A stretch of 64,000 nucleotides of DNA from Bacteroidales bacterium. Its GTDB lineage: Bacteria > Bacteroidota > Bacteroidia > Bacteroidales > UBA932. The DNA lies in assembly GCA_017452265.1 (NCBI GenBank), contig JAFTMS010000022.1, positions 1 through 64,000 of the forward strand. The letters are read 5' to 3'. The translations under genes were made by a program, and so were the position numbers. Shown piece after piece: positions 34,801 through 43,970 of this stretch (position 1 is the first letter of the stretch; each line of letters opens with the position of its first letter). The notes below the pieces were generated by a model. It was not told the origin of the DNA. It did not search any database and saw nothing but the letters and a program-made list of their open reading frames with translations.

Positions 34801-36240
34801 GTCAATGGAAAGATGCGTCTGAAGGTGAGCCAGTTCGATGTGGTGAAGCTTGTGGAGAACGTCTATGACGATTTCAGGGACATGTCGGTGGAAAGGCAGA
34901 TGGAGATGCGCATCATAAAGTCGGTAGACAGCCTGATGGTCTGGGGCGACGAGATACGTCTCGAAGCCCTCGTGTACAATCTGCTTTCCAATGCGTTCAA
35001 ATACACTTCCGACGGAGGAAAGATCGAGGTGGGAGTGCTGTATCGCGAAGGCGAACCGGAATTCCGTATTATGGTGAAAGACAACGGGATAGGCGTGCCT
35101 AAGGAAAAGCAGAAGGCCATATTCGAACCGTTCGTCAAGGGAACTGGCAAGACGTTCAGCGGGATGGCCAGCAGCGGTATCGGCCTGTCCTTCTGCAAGG
35201 AAATAGCGGACATACATGGCGGCACGATCTGGGTGGAGAGCAGGAAGGATGCCGGCTCGAAGTTCTTTGTGCGTCTGCCGATCGAGCGCGACAGGTTCTC
35301 TGACGAGACAGCCCAGTTCATAGAATCGGACCGTGGCCGTCAGACGGAAGCATACGGACTCAGCAAATACCGGCTCGAACCGACGCATCCGGAAGGAGCG
35401 ATGAAGGTGCTCGTGGTCGAGGACAATGCCGAGCTGAAGATATACATATATAACAGCCTCATAAATACTTATGAAGTCCGTGACGCTTCAAACGGCGTGG
35501 AGGCCCTGCAGGTGATCTCCGAGGGATGGATGCCGGATATGATTGTGACAGACCTGATGATGCCGGAAATGGATGGCATCGAGCTGATCAACCATATACG
35601 CAACGATTTCAGCACCAGTCATATACCAATAGTGATGATTACGGCCAAGCATGAGGATGACACCCACCTGAAGGCCATGAGGTATGGTGCTGACGGATAT
35701 ATAGCCAAGCCGTTTACGATGGAGCTTCTCATGGCCCGTATCGACAATATGCTGGAACGCAGGAAGTCGCTGATTTCCAATCTGTCTGCAGGCCCTATGA
35801 AAGATTCCGGCTCCGGGAAGAAGCCTCGGAAGATAGAGATTTCCCCTGAGGAAATTGTCATCACAGACCGTGACGAGCAGCTCATAAAGAAGGTGATGGA
35901 GTGGCTGGAGGACAATGTGTCCGATGCGGAAGTGACTGTGGACCAGCTCGCTGTGCATGTGGGGATGGGCCGTACGTCTATGTACAACAAGATAAAGGGC
36001 CTGACCGGAAAATCGCCTGTGGAACTGATTCAGGATTTCAGGATGGAAAAGGCGACATATTATCTCAAGAGCGGTCAGTATTCGGTTTCGGAGACATCAT
36101 ATAAGGTCGGTTTTTCGGATCCGGGCTATTTCAGCCGTTCTTTCAAGAAACATTTCGGCATGACGCCGGCTGAATATATCAAAAGGAACAGTACAAAACG
36201 TCATCCTGAGGAGGAACGGAGTTCCGATGCGGGGATATAA
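31894..36240 (+). CDS. Hybrid two-component system sensor/regulator of the pectin locus
   Basis: Single-chain one-protein signalling system of 1448 residues. It has a signal peptide, periplasmic seven-bladed propeller repeats (about 25-760; motifs like RGYLWLCTWYGLSRFDG and DGRIWIGTFGGGISML), a Y_Y_Y domain (about 770-865), one membrane helix (about 867-889), HisKA with FFTNISHELRTP (H916), an HATPase with DNGIGVPKEKQ and GIGLSFCKEI, a receiver with MKVLVVEDNAEL (from 1170) and D1220 in TDLMMPEMDG, and an AraC-type helix-turn-helix (about 1345-1435). The start is TTG; a near-consensus -7 box TAACTTTA at 31860-31867 suggests its own weak promoter. Known relatives bind oligosaccharides in the periplasm and activate the neighbouring locus, here probably pectin fragments. 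Confidence 0.95.
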   Translation: MKKIITYTLAILLLGGAAFTDSLKAEPLEFIYEHYSSEDGLPHNSICDIHQDRRGYLWLCTWYGLSRFDGNGFVNYTMLPGDYSNLSHNRILSIDEDACGYLWLMTYDYHLYRFDVAKEKFTAVPSELEDFSKNNVTVSGIHCDSKGNVWVNLSGAGLLRVSEDLSYSTFFPADDRNVGKEIKGIYEDASGIVYVASETGISRIDGDSVSLLSRNPDVVAFAQTADRLFFAAPGQLIVVDEATHEQKTVDLAGLGAGRATAMTLTGPSEELWVGMTDNSVVSVDTKTLELKVCSTSMGRVRYLFPDPEGLLWIATERTGIWSYDGSRERFRHYEHSSNVMSYYKDTLACVKNSGGRLWVKMNDYGFGYYDRSRDEIVPLSNVREQKNHRFMNGVACFDADSSDVLWMSTVGRGLERVTVITPKVDVLVPPTQSDDRMASAEVRAMLRDSRNQLWVATKSRELYRYSPDLKSCRRFPDGQSGDIGVVYSIFEDRDGNIWLGTKGDGLIRMTPHGEEYSWKHFKADPSSYDSLSSNNIYSIEQDKDGRIWIGTFGGGISMLAGPDSEAFVNVQSNFPDYPQDLGDRVRYLHCMPDGRMLVATVGGLIWFEPSDNPELTVFNPVTKIPGDIRSLGNNDVMHIFTDRQGQTWLCTFGGGLNRLSFENGIPRFDVVSTEDGLSSNIVLSAVDDASGAVWVATEAGLSKYEPQTGAVTNYTKYDGVKATAFSEATCASLEDGTLLFGTLDNVYMIGPSDFVPVRHDIRLTVSGLSIDGVRTPFEGDITIPHDYSSFRIDFASLDFSTKGREGFSYMLEGYDKGWIPTAGNNSATYSRIPPGRYVFKVSAGSQQSGQTVSVNVRVKPSFWNSPFTIALYVLLGMLVIFLLVRALLMSMKLRGDVRLAQDLNDIKTRFFTNISHELRTPLTLILGGIDEISRKTEPGDVNEYSVNMVSKNAKRMLTLVNQLLDIRTIVNGKMRLKVSQFDVVKLVENVYDDFRDMSVERQMEMRIIKSVDSLMVWGDEIRLEALVYNLLSNAFKYTSDGGKIEVGVLYREGEPEFRIMVKDNGIGVPKEKQKAIFEPFVKGTGKTFSGMASSGIGLSFCKEIADIHGGTIWVESRKDAGSKFFVRLPIERDRFSDETAQFIESDRGRQTEAYGLSKYRLEPTHPEGAMKVLVVEDNAELKIYIYNSLINTYEVRDASNGVEALQVISEGWMPDMIVTDLMMPEMDGIELINHIRNDFSTSHIPIVMITAKHEDDTHLKAMRYGADGYIAKPFTMELLMARIDNMLERRKSLISNLSAGPMKDSGSGKKPRKIEISPEEIVITDRDEQLIKKVMEWLEDNVSDAEVTVDQLAVHVGMGRTSMYNKIKGLTGKSPVELIQDFRMEKATYYLKSGQYSVSETSYKVGFSDPGYFSRSFKKHFGMTPAEYIKRNSTKRHPEEERSSDAGI

Positions 36241-36251
36241 ACGGGAAAATA

Positions 36252-38663
36252 ATGAAAAGTATTTTGTCAATGGCCATGGCGCTATTTATGACGCTGTGTG
36301 TCAACGCTCAGGAAATCAGAGATATAGAGCCGTATTCGGTGCGCATGATAGCTTCGGAGATGATGCGTAATCCTGATGCGACCTATCTGGACGGGCGCAA
36401 CGGCCAGCGTAAATGGAACTACACTACCGGGCTGGAACTCAAGTCATTCCTTGACGCCTCGAAGCGTTACGAACTGCCTTGGGTAATCGATTATGCACGT
36501 GCCTGGGCTGATACGATGGCGACGGAGAAGGGTGATGTGTACAAATACAAGAGGTCTAATTACAATGTAGACCACATCTGCCCTGCACGCATGTATTTCG
36601 ACCTGCACGACATGTTCGGCGATGAAGACAAGCGCTATCGTCGTGTGACGCGCATGATACGGGAACAGATTGACGAGCAACCTCGCACGAAGTCCGGCGA
36701 GTTCTGGCACAAGCAGATATATCCGCATCAGGTCTGGCTGGACGGCTTCTACATGGCCCTGCCTTTCTATGCCGAATATACACGCCGGTATGGGCCTAAG
36801 GAGCAGCGCGATTCATTGTATTCCGACATCATCCATCAGTTTACCGAAGGCGCGGCAAACACCCTCGACAAGGAGACGCAGCTCTACCGCCATGCCTGGG
36901 ACGAATCCCGATCGATGTTCTGGTGCAATCCTCAGACCGGGCTTTCCGAACATGCGTGGGGGCGCGCAAACGGCTGGTTTGCAGTAGCTCTGGTCGAGGT
37001 GCTGGACTATATTCCAGAAAAGCATCCCGAGCGGCAGAAGCTGATCGGTCTGCTGAACCATTTCGTTGAGGTGCTTCCGAGGTGGGCAGAACCACAGACC
37101 GGCATGTGGTATCAGGTGCTGGACTGCCCCGGACGCGAGGGGAACTATCTGGAGTCGACGGCTTCGATAATGTTCGTATATGCCTTCTTGAAAGGACTCA
37201 GGATGGATTATATCGATGATTCTCACAAGGACTATATACTTGGTCTGTACCCTAAGTTCATCGATACATTCGTGAAGGAGAACCAGGACGGAACCATATC
37301 CATAACCAACTGCTGTTCGGTCGGAGGCCTCGGCGGAAAGCAGATGCGCAAGGGCGATTTTGCATATTATCTGAGCGAACCTGTGATTGACAACGACTGC
37401 AAGGGAGTCGGCCCGTTCATATGGGCATCCCTTGAATGGGAAGCTCTGCATAATATTGACTATCAGGATGATGGTCTGGTTGTCCGCAACGGTGAGGCGA
37501 TGAGGATGATGAAGAAGAGGGCAGTCGCTTTCGAAGGGGCGGAGGGATGCGGAATGTTCGCTGCCGGAGGACGTGGAGGAAAGGAATATGTCGTGACGTC
37601 GCTTGCCGATGATGGTTCAGAAGGCACTTTGAGACATGCCGTGGAGGCGGAGGGGGCACGCACGGTGAAGTTTGCCGTAAGCGGAGACATACATCTGAAG
37701 TCCCCTCTCAAGATAGAGAATCCGTATATATCCATTCTTGGGGAGACGGCTCCGGGCGAGGGAATCACAATCCGCGATTATCCTGTGCACGTTTCTGCCG
37801 ACCATACGGTCATACGTTATCTGCGTTTCAGGCTCGGAACGGCGGCAGGCGTAGAGGCGGACGCTTTCGGAGCAAACGGCTGCAGCAATCTGATCATTGA
37901 CCACTGCTCAATAAGCTGGGCCACGGATGAGAATGCCTCATTCTATAATATAAGGAATGCGACCGTCCAGTGGTGCATTATTTCAGAAGCTCTGAACGCT
38001 TCCGTACATCATAAGGGAAAACACGGCTACGGAGGCATCTGGGGCGGCCGCAACGTGACCTTCCACCATAATCTTTTTGCCCACAACAACAGCCGCAATC
38101 CGCGCTTCGATCATCCGCGTCTGTATCATGGTGCGGATCTGCTGACCGGCCGCGGAACAGTGGACTTCGTGAACAATGTCGTCTACAACTGGGGCATGAA
38201 GGCTGTTTATGGAGGTGAGGAAGGCTGGTTCAATGTGTCGGACAACTGGTTCCGTCCGGGTCCTGCAACTGGTGAACTCAACGGTGAGTGGCTGGAAATC
38301 AGCACTTCCGAAAGCACGTCGACGGTTCCGGGAAGCTTTTATCTTTCAGGCAATGTGTATGACGTCTCGGCTGTAGAACGCAAAGGAAATCATCAGAGAG
38401 AAAAGCCTGACTATGAAAAGATGGAAAATTTCGAGAAATCCTATGATGCATCTTCCGTGGCTGAGCCTTTCGAAATAAGGGTGAAGCTGTATCAGCAGCC
38501 GGCGCGGCAGGCATATGAAGCCGTACTTGAGGAAGCCGGTGCGTCACTGCATCGTGACAAGACCGACAGCCGCATCATAAAGGAAGTCCGCAAAGGCAAG
38601 GCAAAGGCAAAAGGCAGCGTAACAGGCCTCCCGGGCATAATCGACTCCGAATCAGATATATAG
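36252..38663 (+). CDS. GH105 unsaturated galacturonyl hydrolase fused to PL1 pectate lyase
   Basis: 803 residues with a signal peptide (MKSILSMAMALFMTLCVNAQ). Residues about 25-410 are GH105, an alpha/alpha barrel that removes the unsaturated uronic acid left by lyases: NVDHICPARMYFDLHDMFGD, HKQIYPHQVWLDGFYMALPFYAEY, HAWDESRSMFWCNPQTGLSEHAWGRANGWFAVAL. From about 422 a complete PL1-type beta-helix follows: FEGAEGCGMFAAGGRGGKEYVVTSLADDG, IRYLRFRLG, IIDHCSISWATDENASFYN, HGYGGIWGGRNVTFHHNLFAHNNSRNPRFDHPR. A lyase that makes unsaturated ends is thus joined to the enzyme that removes them. No frameshift is seen. Confidence 0.92.
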   Translation: MKSILSMAMALFMTLCVNAQEIRDIEPYSVRMIASEMMRNPDATYLDGRNGQRKWNYTTGLELKSFLDASKRYELPWVIDYARAWADTMATEKGDVYKYKRSNYNVDHICPARMYFDLHDMFGDEDKRYRRVTRMIREQIDEQPRTKSGEFWHKQIYPHQVWLDGFYMALPFYAEYTRRYGPKEQRDSLYSDIIHQFTEGAANTLDKETQLYRHAWDESRSMFWCNPQTGLSEHAWGRANGWFAVALVEVLDYIPEKHPERQKLIGLLNHFVEVLPRWAEPQTGMWYQVLDCPGREGNYLESTASIMFVYAFLKGLRMDYIDDSHKDYILGLYPKFIDTFVKENQDGTISITNCCSVGGLGGKQMRKGDFAYYLSEPVIDNDCKGVGPFIWASLEWEALHNIDYQDDGLVVRNGEAMRMMKKRAVAFEGAEGCGMFAAGGRGGKEYVVTSLADDGSEGTLRHAVEAEGARTVKFAVSGDIHLKSPLKIENPYISILGETAPGEGITIRDYPVHVSADHTVIRYLRFRLGTAAGVEADAFGANGCSNLIIDHCSISWATDENASFYNIRNATVQWCIISEALNASVHHKGKHGYGGIWGGRNVTFHHNLFAHNNSRNPRFDHPRLYHGADLLTGRGTVDFVNNVVYNWGMKAVYGGEEGWFNVSDNWFRPGPATGELNGEWLEISTSESTSTVPGSFYLSGNVYDVSAVERKGNHQREKPDYEKMENFEKSYDASSVAEPFEIRVKLYQQPARQAYEAVLEEAGASLHRDKTDSRIIKEVRKGKAKAKGSVTGLPGIIDSESDI

Positions 38664-38670
38664 TACCGCT

Positions 38671-40539
38671 ATGAAACCGATAAGAATACTTTCCCTTTTA
38701 GCCCTCATGCTCGCTCTTTCCGCATGTAAGGACAACGGCCTCGACGATGTTCTGCCCAAGGACGTCAGCGCTCCTACAGGAGTTGTACTCGCTTCATCCA
38801 CAGCAACATCGCTCACATTCTCATGGAATCCGACGGACAATGCCGTCTATTATGTTGTCCGTCTCGAAGATGCTTCGGGGGAACTTGTCCCGGGAGGTCA
38901 GACAAGCACGAAATCCGCGACACATACATATGAGGGCCTTGTACCAGGTGCGGCATATTCCTTCATGGTGAAAGTAAAGGTGGGCACTGTCGAGTCTGAG
39001 TATTCAGCGCCTGTTTCAGCCGTCACTTCCGAGGGCTCGACAGAACCGGAGCCGACTCCGACCCCTCCGTCGTCAGACTATGCGGCGTTCAAGATACCGG
39101 CATCTGAAGATGCTCACGGCAAGGCACTTGCGTTCCCTGGGGCTGAAGGAGGCGGAATGTATACGACCGGAGGCCGCGGCGGAAAGGTGATACATGTCAC
39201 GAATCTGAATGATTCCGGCGCAGGTTCTCTTCGTGCTGCGCTTGCAGAATCCGGTGCAAGGACCATTGTTTTTGACGTGGCTGGCATCATAGAGCTGAAA
39301 TCCACATTGAAGATAAGCAACGGTGATGTGACGATTGCAGGTCAGACGGCTCCGGGAGACGGCATCTGCATAAAGGATTTCACGACGCAGATTGAAAGGT
39401 CTGGCGGCAACGTCATCATACGTTTCGTTCGTTTCCGTCTGGGTGATGTGTCTGCAAGCGACGGGGCCGATGCCATATGGGGACGCTATAACGATGGCAT
39501 AATCCTCGACCACTGCTCCATGTCGTGGTGCATCGACGAGTGTGCGTCATTCTATGCGAACCGGAACTTCACGATGCAGTGGTGCATACTTACGGAAAGC
39601 CTGCGCGTCTCTGTCCACGGAAAAGGAAATCACGGCTATGGCGGCATATGGGGCGGGAAGGATGCATCCTTCCATCATAACATGCTCGCCAACCACGACA
39701 GCCGCAATCCTCGCATAGACCATCCTCAGGTATACGGTGACTATGTGCAGACGCATCGCGGAAACGTAGACTACCGCAACAATGCCGTATATAACTGGGG
39801 CTCGAACTCCACTTACGGAGGAGAGGACGGCTGGTTCAACATCGTGAACAATTATTACAAGCCGGGTCCGGCCTCAAAGGACAGGAAGTACTTTGTGGAC
39901 GCTTATGGCTCATATGTCAAGGACGGAGTCACATATGCGGACAGATATCCGGAACTTTATCTGTCAGGAAACGTCCATACACTGCATGACGACATTACGG
40001 CTGCCAACGACGCCTCGGCCATATACTGGCATAATTCCCTCACATCTGCGGCAAACTACAATACCGTCCTTTCATCTCCGCACGCCATCTATGGCCCGGC
40101 TTCCGAGGACGTGTACACAACGACGCATTCCGCACAGGCTGCCTTCGAACGTATCTGTGAATTCGGCGGAGCCTCTTTGAGACGTGATTCTGTGGATGAC
40201 CGTGCGTGCCGTGATGCGATGAGCGGTAAGGCTACCTTTACCGACGGGGGCAACGGCTCCACGGGCGGCATCATCGACACTCCAGATGCAGTCGGCGGCT
40301 GGCCTTCATATGAAGCGACGGATTCCGAACTTGAGAAGGTGAAGGATACCGACGGCGACGGAATGCCGGACTGGTTCGAGGAACAGTTCGGCCTTGACAA
40401 GGCTTCGGCTGCGGACGGAAACGCCAGGACTCTGGATACATTCGGCAGATACACGAATCTCGAGATGTATCTTCACTATCTGGTGCGCGATATCATCGAA
40501 GGGCAGAATGCCGGAGGCTCATATACCAAATTGTCGTGA
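38671..40539 (+). CDS. FN3-PL1 pectate lyase lipoprotein
   Basis: 622-residue lipoprotein (lipobox ALSAC), probably at the cell surface. A fibronectin type III domain (about 36-120) and a Pro/Thr linker precede a PL1 beta-helix (about 155-480: FPGAEGGGMYTTGGRGGKVIHVTNLNDSGAGSLRAAL, ILDHCSMSWCIDECASFYANRNFTMQWCI, HGYGGIWGGKDASFHHNMLANHDSRNPRIDHP). A calcium-loop-like DTDGDGMPDWFEEQFGL lies near 555. The catalytic domain is clearly related to the PL1 half of the preceding gene, so one arose by duplication or both come from one ancestor. It lies seven bases after the GH105-PL1 gene. Confidence 0.93.
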   Translation: MKPIRILSLLALMLALSACKDNGLDDVLPKDVSAPTGVVLASSTATSLTFSWNPTDNAVYYVVRLEDASGELVPGGQTSTKSATHTYEGLVPGAAYSFMVKVKVGTVESEYSAPVSAVTSEGSTEPEPTPTPPSSDYAAFKIPASEDAHGKALAFPGAEGGGMYTTGGRGGKVIHVTNLNDSGAGSLRAALAESGARTIVFDVAGIIELKSTLKISNGDVTIAGQTAPGDGICIKDFTTQIERSGGNVIIRFVRFRLGDVSASDGADAIWGRYNDGIILDHCSMSWCIDECASFYANRNFTMQWCILTESLRVSVHGKGNHGYGGIWGGKDASFHHNMLANHDSRNPRIDHPQVYGDYVQTHRGNVDYRNNAVYNWGSNSTYGGEDGWFNIVNNYYKPGPASKDRKYFVDAYGSYVKDGVTYADRYPELYLSGNVHTLHDDITAANDASAIYWHNSLTSAANYNTVLSSPHAIYGPASEDVYTTTHSAQAAFERICEFGGASLRRDSVDDRACRDAMSGKATFTDGGNGSTGGIIDTPDAVGGWPSYEATDSELEKVKDTDGDGMPDWFEEQFGLDKASAADGNARTLDTFGRYTNLEMYLHYLVRDIIEGQNAGGSYTKLS

Positions 40540-40740
40540 ACGTGCACGGAAATTCGGGACAGTGTCAAAAAGTACAGATAATGTGATAAAATCTCCCAAT
40601 TTCCTTGTCCCATAATCGGTATTTTCGCATTATGAAATATTGTTGGAGCCTCTGAACCCCGTTTTGAGTGGTGTCAAGGGGCACATGCAGCAATGAAACA
40701 ACAAATATTAACACTAATACTAACCAAACACAGTTCTTTT
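40540..40740 (+). promoter_or_regulatory. Leader/promoter region of susC
   Basis: Two hundred bases without a gene. GTGTCAA occurs twice in direct orientation (40562-40568 and 40671-40677), and TATTTTCG at 40620-40627 is one mismatch from the -7 consensus. This is the longest gap inside the pectin locus and the likeliest place for activation by the hybrid regulator. A start at 40693 is possible on paper, but the ATG at 40741 gives the normal signal peptide. Confidence 0.45.
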
Positions 40741-43700
40741 ATGAAAAATCTGGCAAAAAGGATTTCTCTGTTGGTTTTAGGGCTTGTCGCGACAGTCTTT
40801 GCGGCTTCTGCCCAAGAAATCAAGGGTGTCGTGTCAGACGTCAACGGCCAGCCTCTCATCGGCGTGTCCGTTTTCGTGGACGGCACATCGTTAGGAGTCG
40901 CTACGGGTTTGGACGGTGATTATGCGATCAACGTTCCCGATGCCAAAGGCAAGACTCTCGTTTTCTCGATGATAGGACTTTCCGAAAAGAGGGTGCTCAT
41001 CGGCAACAGCACGACAATCAATGTGACGCTTGAAGAGGATACGAACTTCCTCGACGAGACGGTCGTCATCGGTTATGCCACGGTAAAGCGCCGCGACCTC
41101 ATGGGTTCGGTGTCATCGGTGGACAACAAGGCTCTGACACAGGCTCCTGTCGCTACGGTAGGTGAAGCATTGGCCGGAAGAATGGCAGGTGTCCAGGTGA
41201 CAGCAACCGAAGGTGATCCGGACGCTGAAATCAAGATCCGTGTCCGTGGAGGAGGATCAATCACTCAGGATTCTTCGCCTCTTTATATCGTTGATGGTTT
41301 CCCTGTGGACAACTACAACGATGTTCCTGCTTCAGACATTCAGTCAATCGATATCCTGAAGGATGCCTTTTCGACTGCCATCTATGGCTCGCGTGGTGCG
41401 AACGGTGTCGTCCTCATCACGACAAAGTCAGGTGCTGCCGGCAAGATCTCGGTAAGCTACAATGCTTATTGGGGACAGAAGAAGATGGCTAATGCCGACG
41501 CCATTGAGACAGGAACTTCGTATGACTTCGTAAGGAATCAGTACGAGTTTGCTGTCCTGAGAGACAGACTTGAGGATGACTATGTCGCTGTCTTCGGTGT
41601 CTTCGACGATATGGATATGTATAAGGATGTCGAGGCAAACGATTGGGTGAAGAAGGTCTTCGGCAACGTAGGGACCACTTTCAACCACAACATTTCAGTG
41701 TCAGGCGGCTCAGATAAGGTCAAGTGGACAGCAAGTTATGCCCACATCGGAGACAATGCCATCATGCTCGGATCCGATTACAAGAGGGACAATCTTAACT
41801 TCAAGACGAACTATAAGCCTATAAGGCAGATAACGATTGACATCAATGCAAGGTATTCACGTACTGAGGTTTATGGTGCAGGCGCAAACTCGATCAATGA
41901 CTCAGGTTCGACTTCAGGTACTTCTGCACGTCTGAAACATGCAGTGCAGTATACTCCGTTCCCGATTACGGGAGTGGCTACGGATTCGGATCTTGCCGAG
42001 GATTACGGCGATAACGCTCCGCCTCTTGAGTCTGTGGCTGACAATGACAACAGAAGGATCCGCAAGAGCTGGACGTTGAACGGTGCCGTGACATGGCACA
42101 TCATCGACAATCTCAATCTCAAGGTTGAAGGTGGTATCGATGACTATTCGCAGGAAGACAACCGTTATTACGGTCTTACTACATATTATGTAGGTAATTC
42201 TGCTACATACAAGAACCAGCCTGCAACGTTGTACAAGAATGCCTTCAGGACCAAGTACCGTACGACCAACACACTGAACTACAACTTCGAAGATGTATTT
42301 GCTGATGACAGGCACAAGCTGGACCTGCTCATCGGTCAGGAATATATCCTTACCAAGTCCAACACATTGTCTTCGACCGTGGAAGCTTTCCCTACATTCT
42401 TCGATTCGGAAATGGCATGGAACTTCATGGCGTCAGGTACTCCGGTGGCTTCAAATAACTTCTACAATCCTGACGAACAGCTTCTCTCATTCTTTGGCAG
42501 AGCCAATTATGAGTATGACGGCCGATACGGTGTTTCTGCTACGATCCGTGCCGACGGTTCCTCAAAGTTCGCCAAGGGCAATCAGTGGGGCATTTTCCCT
42601 TCGGCAGCGGCATCCTGGACGATCTCCAATGAAGGATTCCTTGAAGATGTGGACTGGCTTGAAAACCTCAAGCTCCGTTACAGCTATGGTACGGCAGGTA
42701 ACAACAACATCCCGTCAAATGTGTCTTCACTCCTGTTCCAGGCAAACAACACATCATGGATATCGATGGGTAACACATGGTGGGGTTCGACGACGGTCGG
42801 TGGCAAGGCCATAATGCCGAATCCGGATCTGACCTGGGAAACGACTGTGTCACATAATATCGGTCTCGATTATTCTTTCCTCAACAGCCGCATAAACGGT
42901 TCGTTTGAACTTTACCACAATACCACGAATGATCTCCTTATCCAGTTCCCTGTAGCAGGTTCGGGATACGATTATCAGTATCGTAATCTTGGCTCTGTCC
43001 AGAACCGTGGATTTGAGGCATCTGTAAGTTTCGTCATCTTTGAGAAGAAGAATTTCGGACTTACCCTCGGCGGTAACATCAGCCTCAATGAGAACAAGGT
43101 GACAAGCCTTGGTGGTCTTGACAAGATCGAGGCGACCTCATCGTGGGCTTCAACTGAGATCGGTGTGGACTACGTGGTTACGGAAGGACGTCCTCTCGGT
43201 GACATGTGGGGATACCTGTCTGACGGACGTTATTCTGTCGATGAGTTCACCCATGACGGTACCAGGTGGGTTGCTGATGAAGGAACGGTAGATGCATCAG
43301 ACATTCTGGGATCGGAGTTCTTCCGTCCGGGTGCGATGAAGCTCAAGGATATCAATAAAGACGGTAAGATTACTGTTGATGACAGGACCATTATTGGCAA
43401 CGCACAGCCTCTCGGAGTCGGCGGTTTCAATCTTTCCGGATATCTCTATGGTTTCGACTTTTCTGCGAACTTCAACTATGTGTTCGGCAACAATATCTAC
43501 AATGCCAACAAGATAGAGTTCAGCCATTCAAGAAAATATTCAAACCGCAATCTGCTTTCTTCAATGAATGTTGAAAACCGTTGGACCAACATCGATTGGG
43601 CAACAGGTGAAGAGATTACGGATCCTGCCCTGCTCAATGAGGTCAATGCCGGCACGACGATGTGGAATCCTGGTGCAAACAAGGCTATCTTCTCTGACTG

Positions 43701-43959
43701 GGCCGTAGAAGATGGTTCCTTCCTCCGTCTTCAGTCGGCTACGCTCGGATATACCCTTCCGCAGAAGTGGACCATGAAGATAAAGATGCAGAAGCTTCGT
43801 GTATATGTAACAGGTACAAACCTCTTCTGTCTGACAAAGTATTCAGGTTATGACCCTGAGGTGGATACAAGACGTGCAACTCCTCTTACTCCTGGAGTTG
43901 ACTGCTCGGCATATCCAAAGAGCACAGGCTTTGTCGTCGGTGTAAATGTCACATTCTAA
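40741..43959 (+). CDS. SusC-like TonB-dependent outer-membrane transporter
   Basis: 1072 residues. Signal peptide to ASAQ, a carboxypeptidase-regulatory-like domain (KGVVSDVNGQPLIGVSVFVDGTSLGVATGLDGDYAINV), then the plug (ETVVIGYATVKRRDLMGSVSSV ... ALAGRMAGVQVTATEGDPDAEIKIRVRGGGSI ... PLYIVDGFPV ... ILKDAFSTAIYGSRGANGVVLITTK) and a 22-strand barrel ending VVGVNVTF with a C-terminal Phe. It imports pectic oligosaccharides with energy from TonB-ExbBD, capped by the SusD encoded 11 bases downstream. Confidence 0.97.
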   Translation: MKNLAKRISLLVLGLVATVFAASAQEIKGVVSDVNGQPLIGVSVFVDGTSLGVATGLDGDYAINVPDAKGKTLVFSMIGLSEKRVLIGNSTTINVTLEEDTNFLDETVVIGYATVKRRDLMGSVSSVDNKALTQAPVATVGEALAGRMAGVQVTATEGDPDAEIKIRVRGGGSITQDSSPLYIVDGFPVDNYNDVPASDIQSIDILKDAFSTAIYGSRGANGVVLITTKSGAAGKISVSYNAYWGQKKMANADAIETGTSYDFVRNQYEFAVLRDRLEDDYVAVFGVFDDMDMYKDVEANDWVKKVFGNVGTTFNHNISVSGGSDKVKWTASYAHIGDNAIMLGSDYKRDNLNFKTNYKPIRQITIDINARYSRTEVYGAGANSINDSGSTSGTSARLKHAVQYTPFPITGVATDSDLAEDYGDNAPPLESVADNDNRRIRKSWTLNGAVTWHIIDNLNLKVEGGIDDYSQEDNRYYGLTTYYVGNSATYKNQPATLYKNAFRTKYRTTNTLNYNFEDVFADDRHKLDLLIGQEYILTKSNTLSSTVEAFPTFFDSEMAWNFMASGTPVASNNFYNPDEQLLSFFGRANYEYDGRYGVSATIRADGSSKFAKGNQWGIFPSAAASWTISNEGFLEDVDWLENLKLRYSYGTAGNNNIPSNVSSLLFQANNTSWISMGNTWWGSTTVGGKAIMPNPDLTWETTVSHNIGLDYSFLNSRINGSFELYHNTTNDLLIQFPVAGSGYDYQYRNLGSVQNRGFEASVSFVIFEKKNFGLTLGGNISLNENKVTSLGGLDKIEATSSWASTEIGVDYVVTEGRPLGDMWGYLSDGRYSVDEFTHDGTRWVADEGTVDASDILGSEFFRPGAMKLKDINKDGKITVDDRTIIGNAQPLGVGGFNLSGYLYGFDFSANFNYVFGNNIYNANKIEFSHSRKYSNRNLLSSMNVENRWTNIDWATGEEITDPALLNEVNAGTTMWNPGANKAIFSDWAVEDGSFLRLQSATLGYTLPQKWTMKIKMQKLRVYVTGTNLFCLTKYSGYDPEVDTRRATPLTPGVDCSAYPKSTGFVVGVNVTF

Positions 43960-43970
43960 TATAGAGAAAT

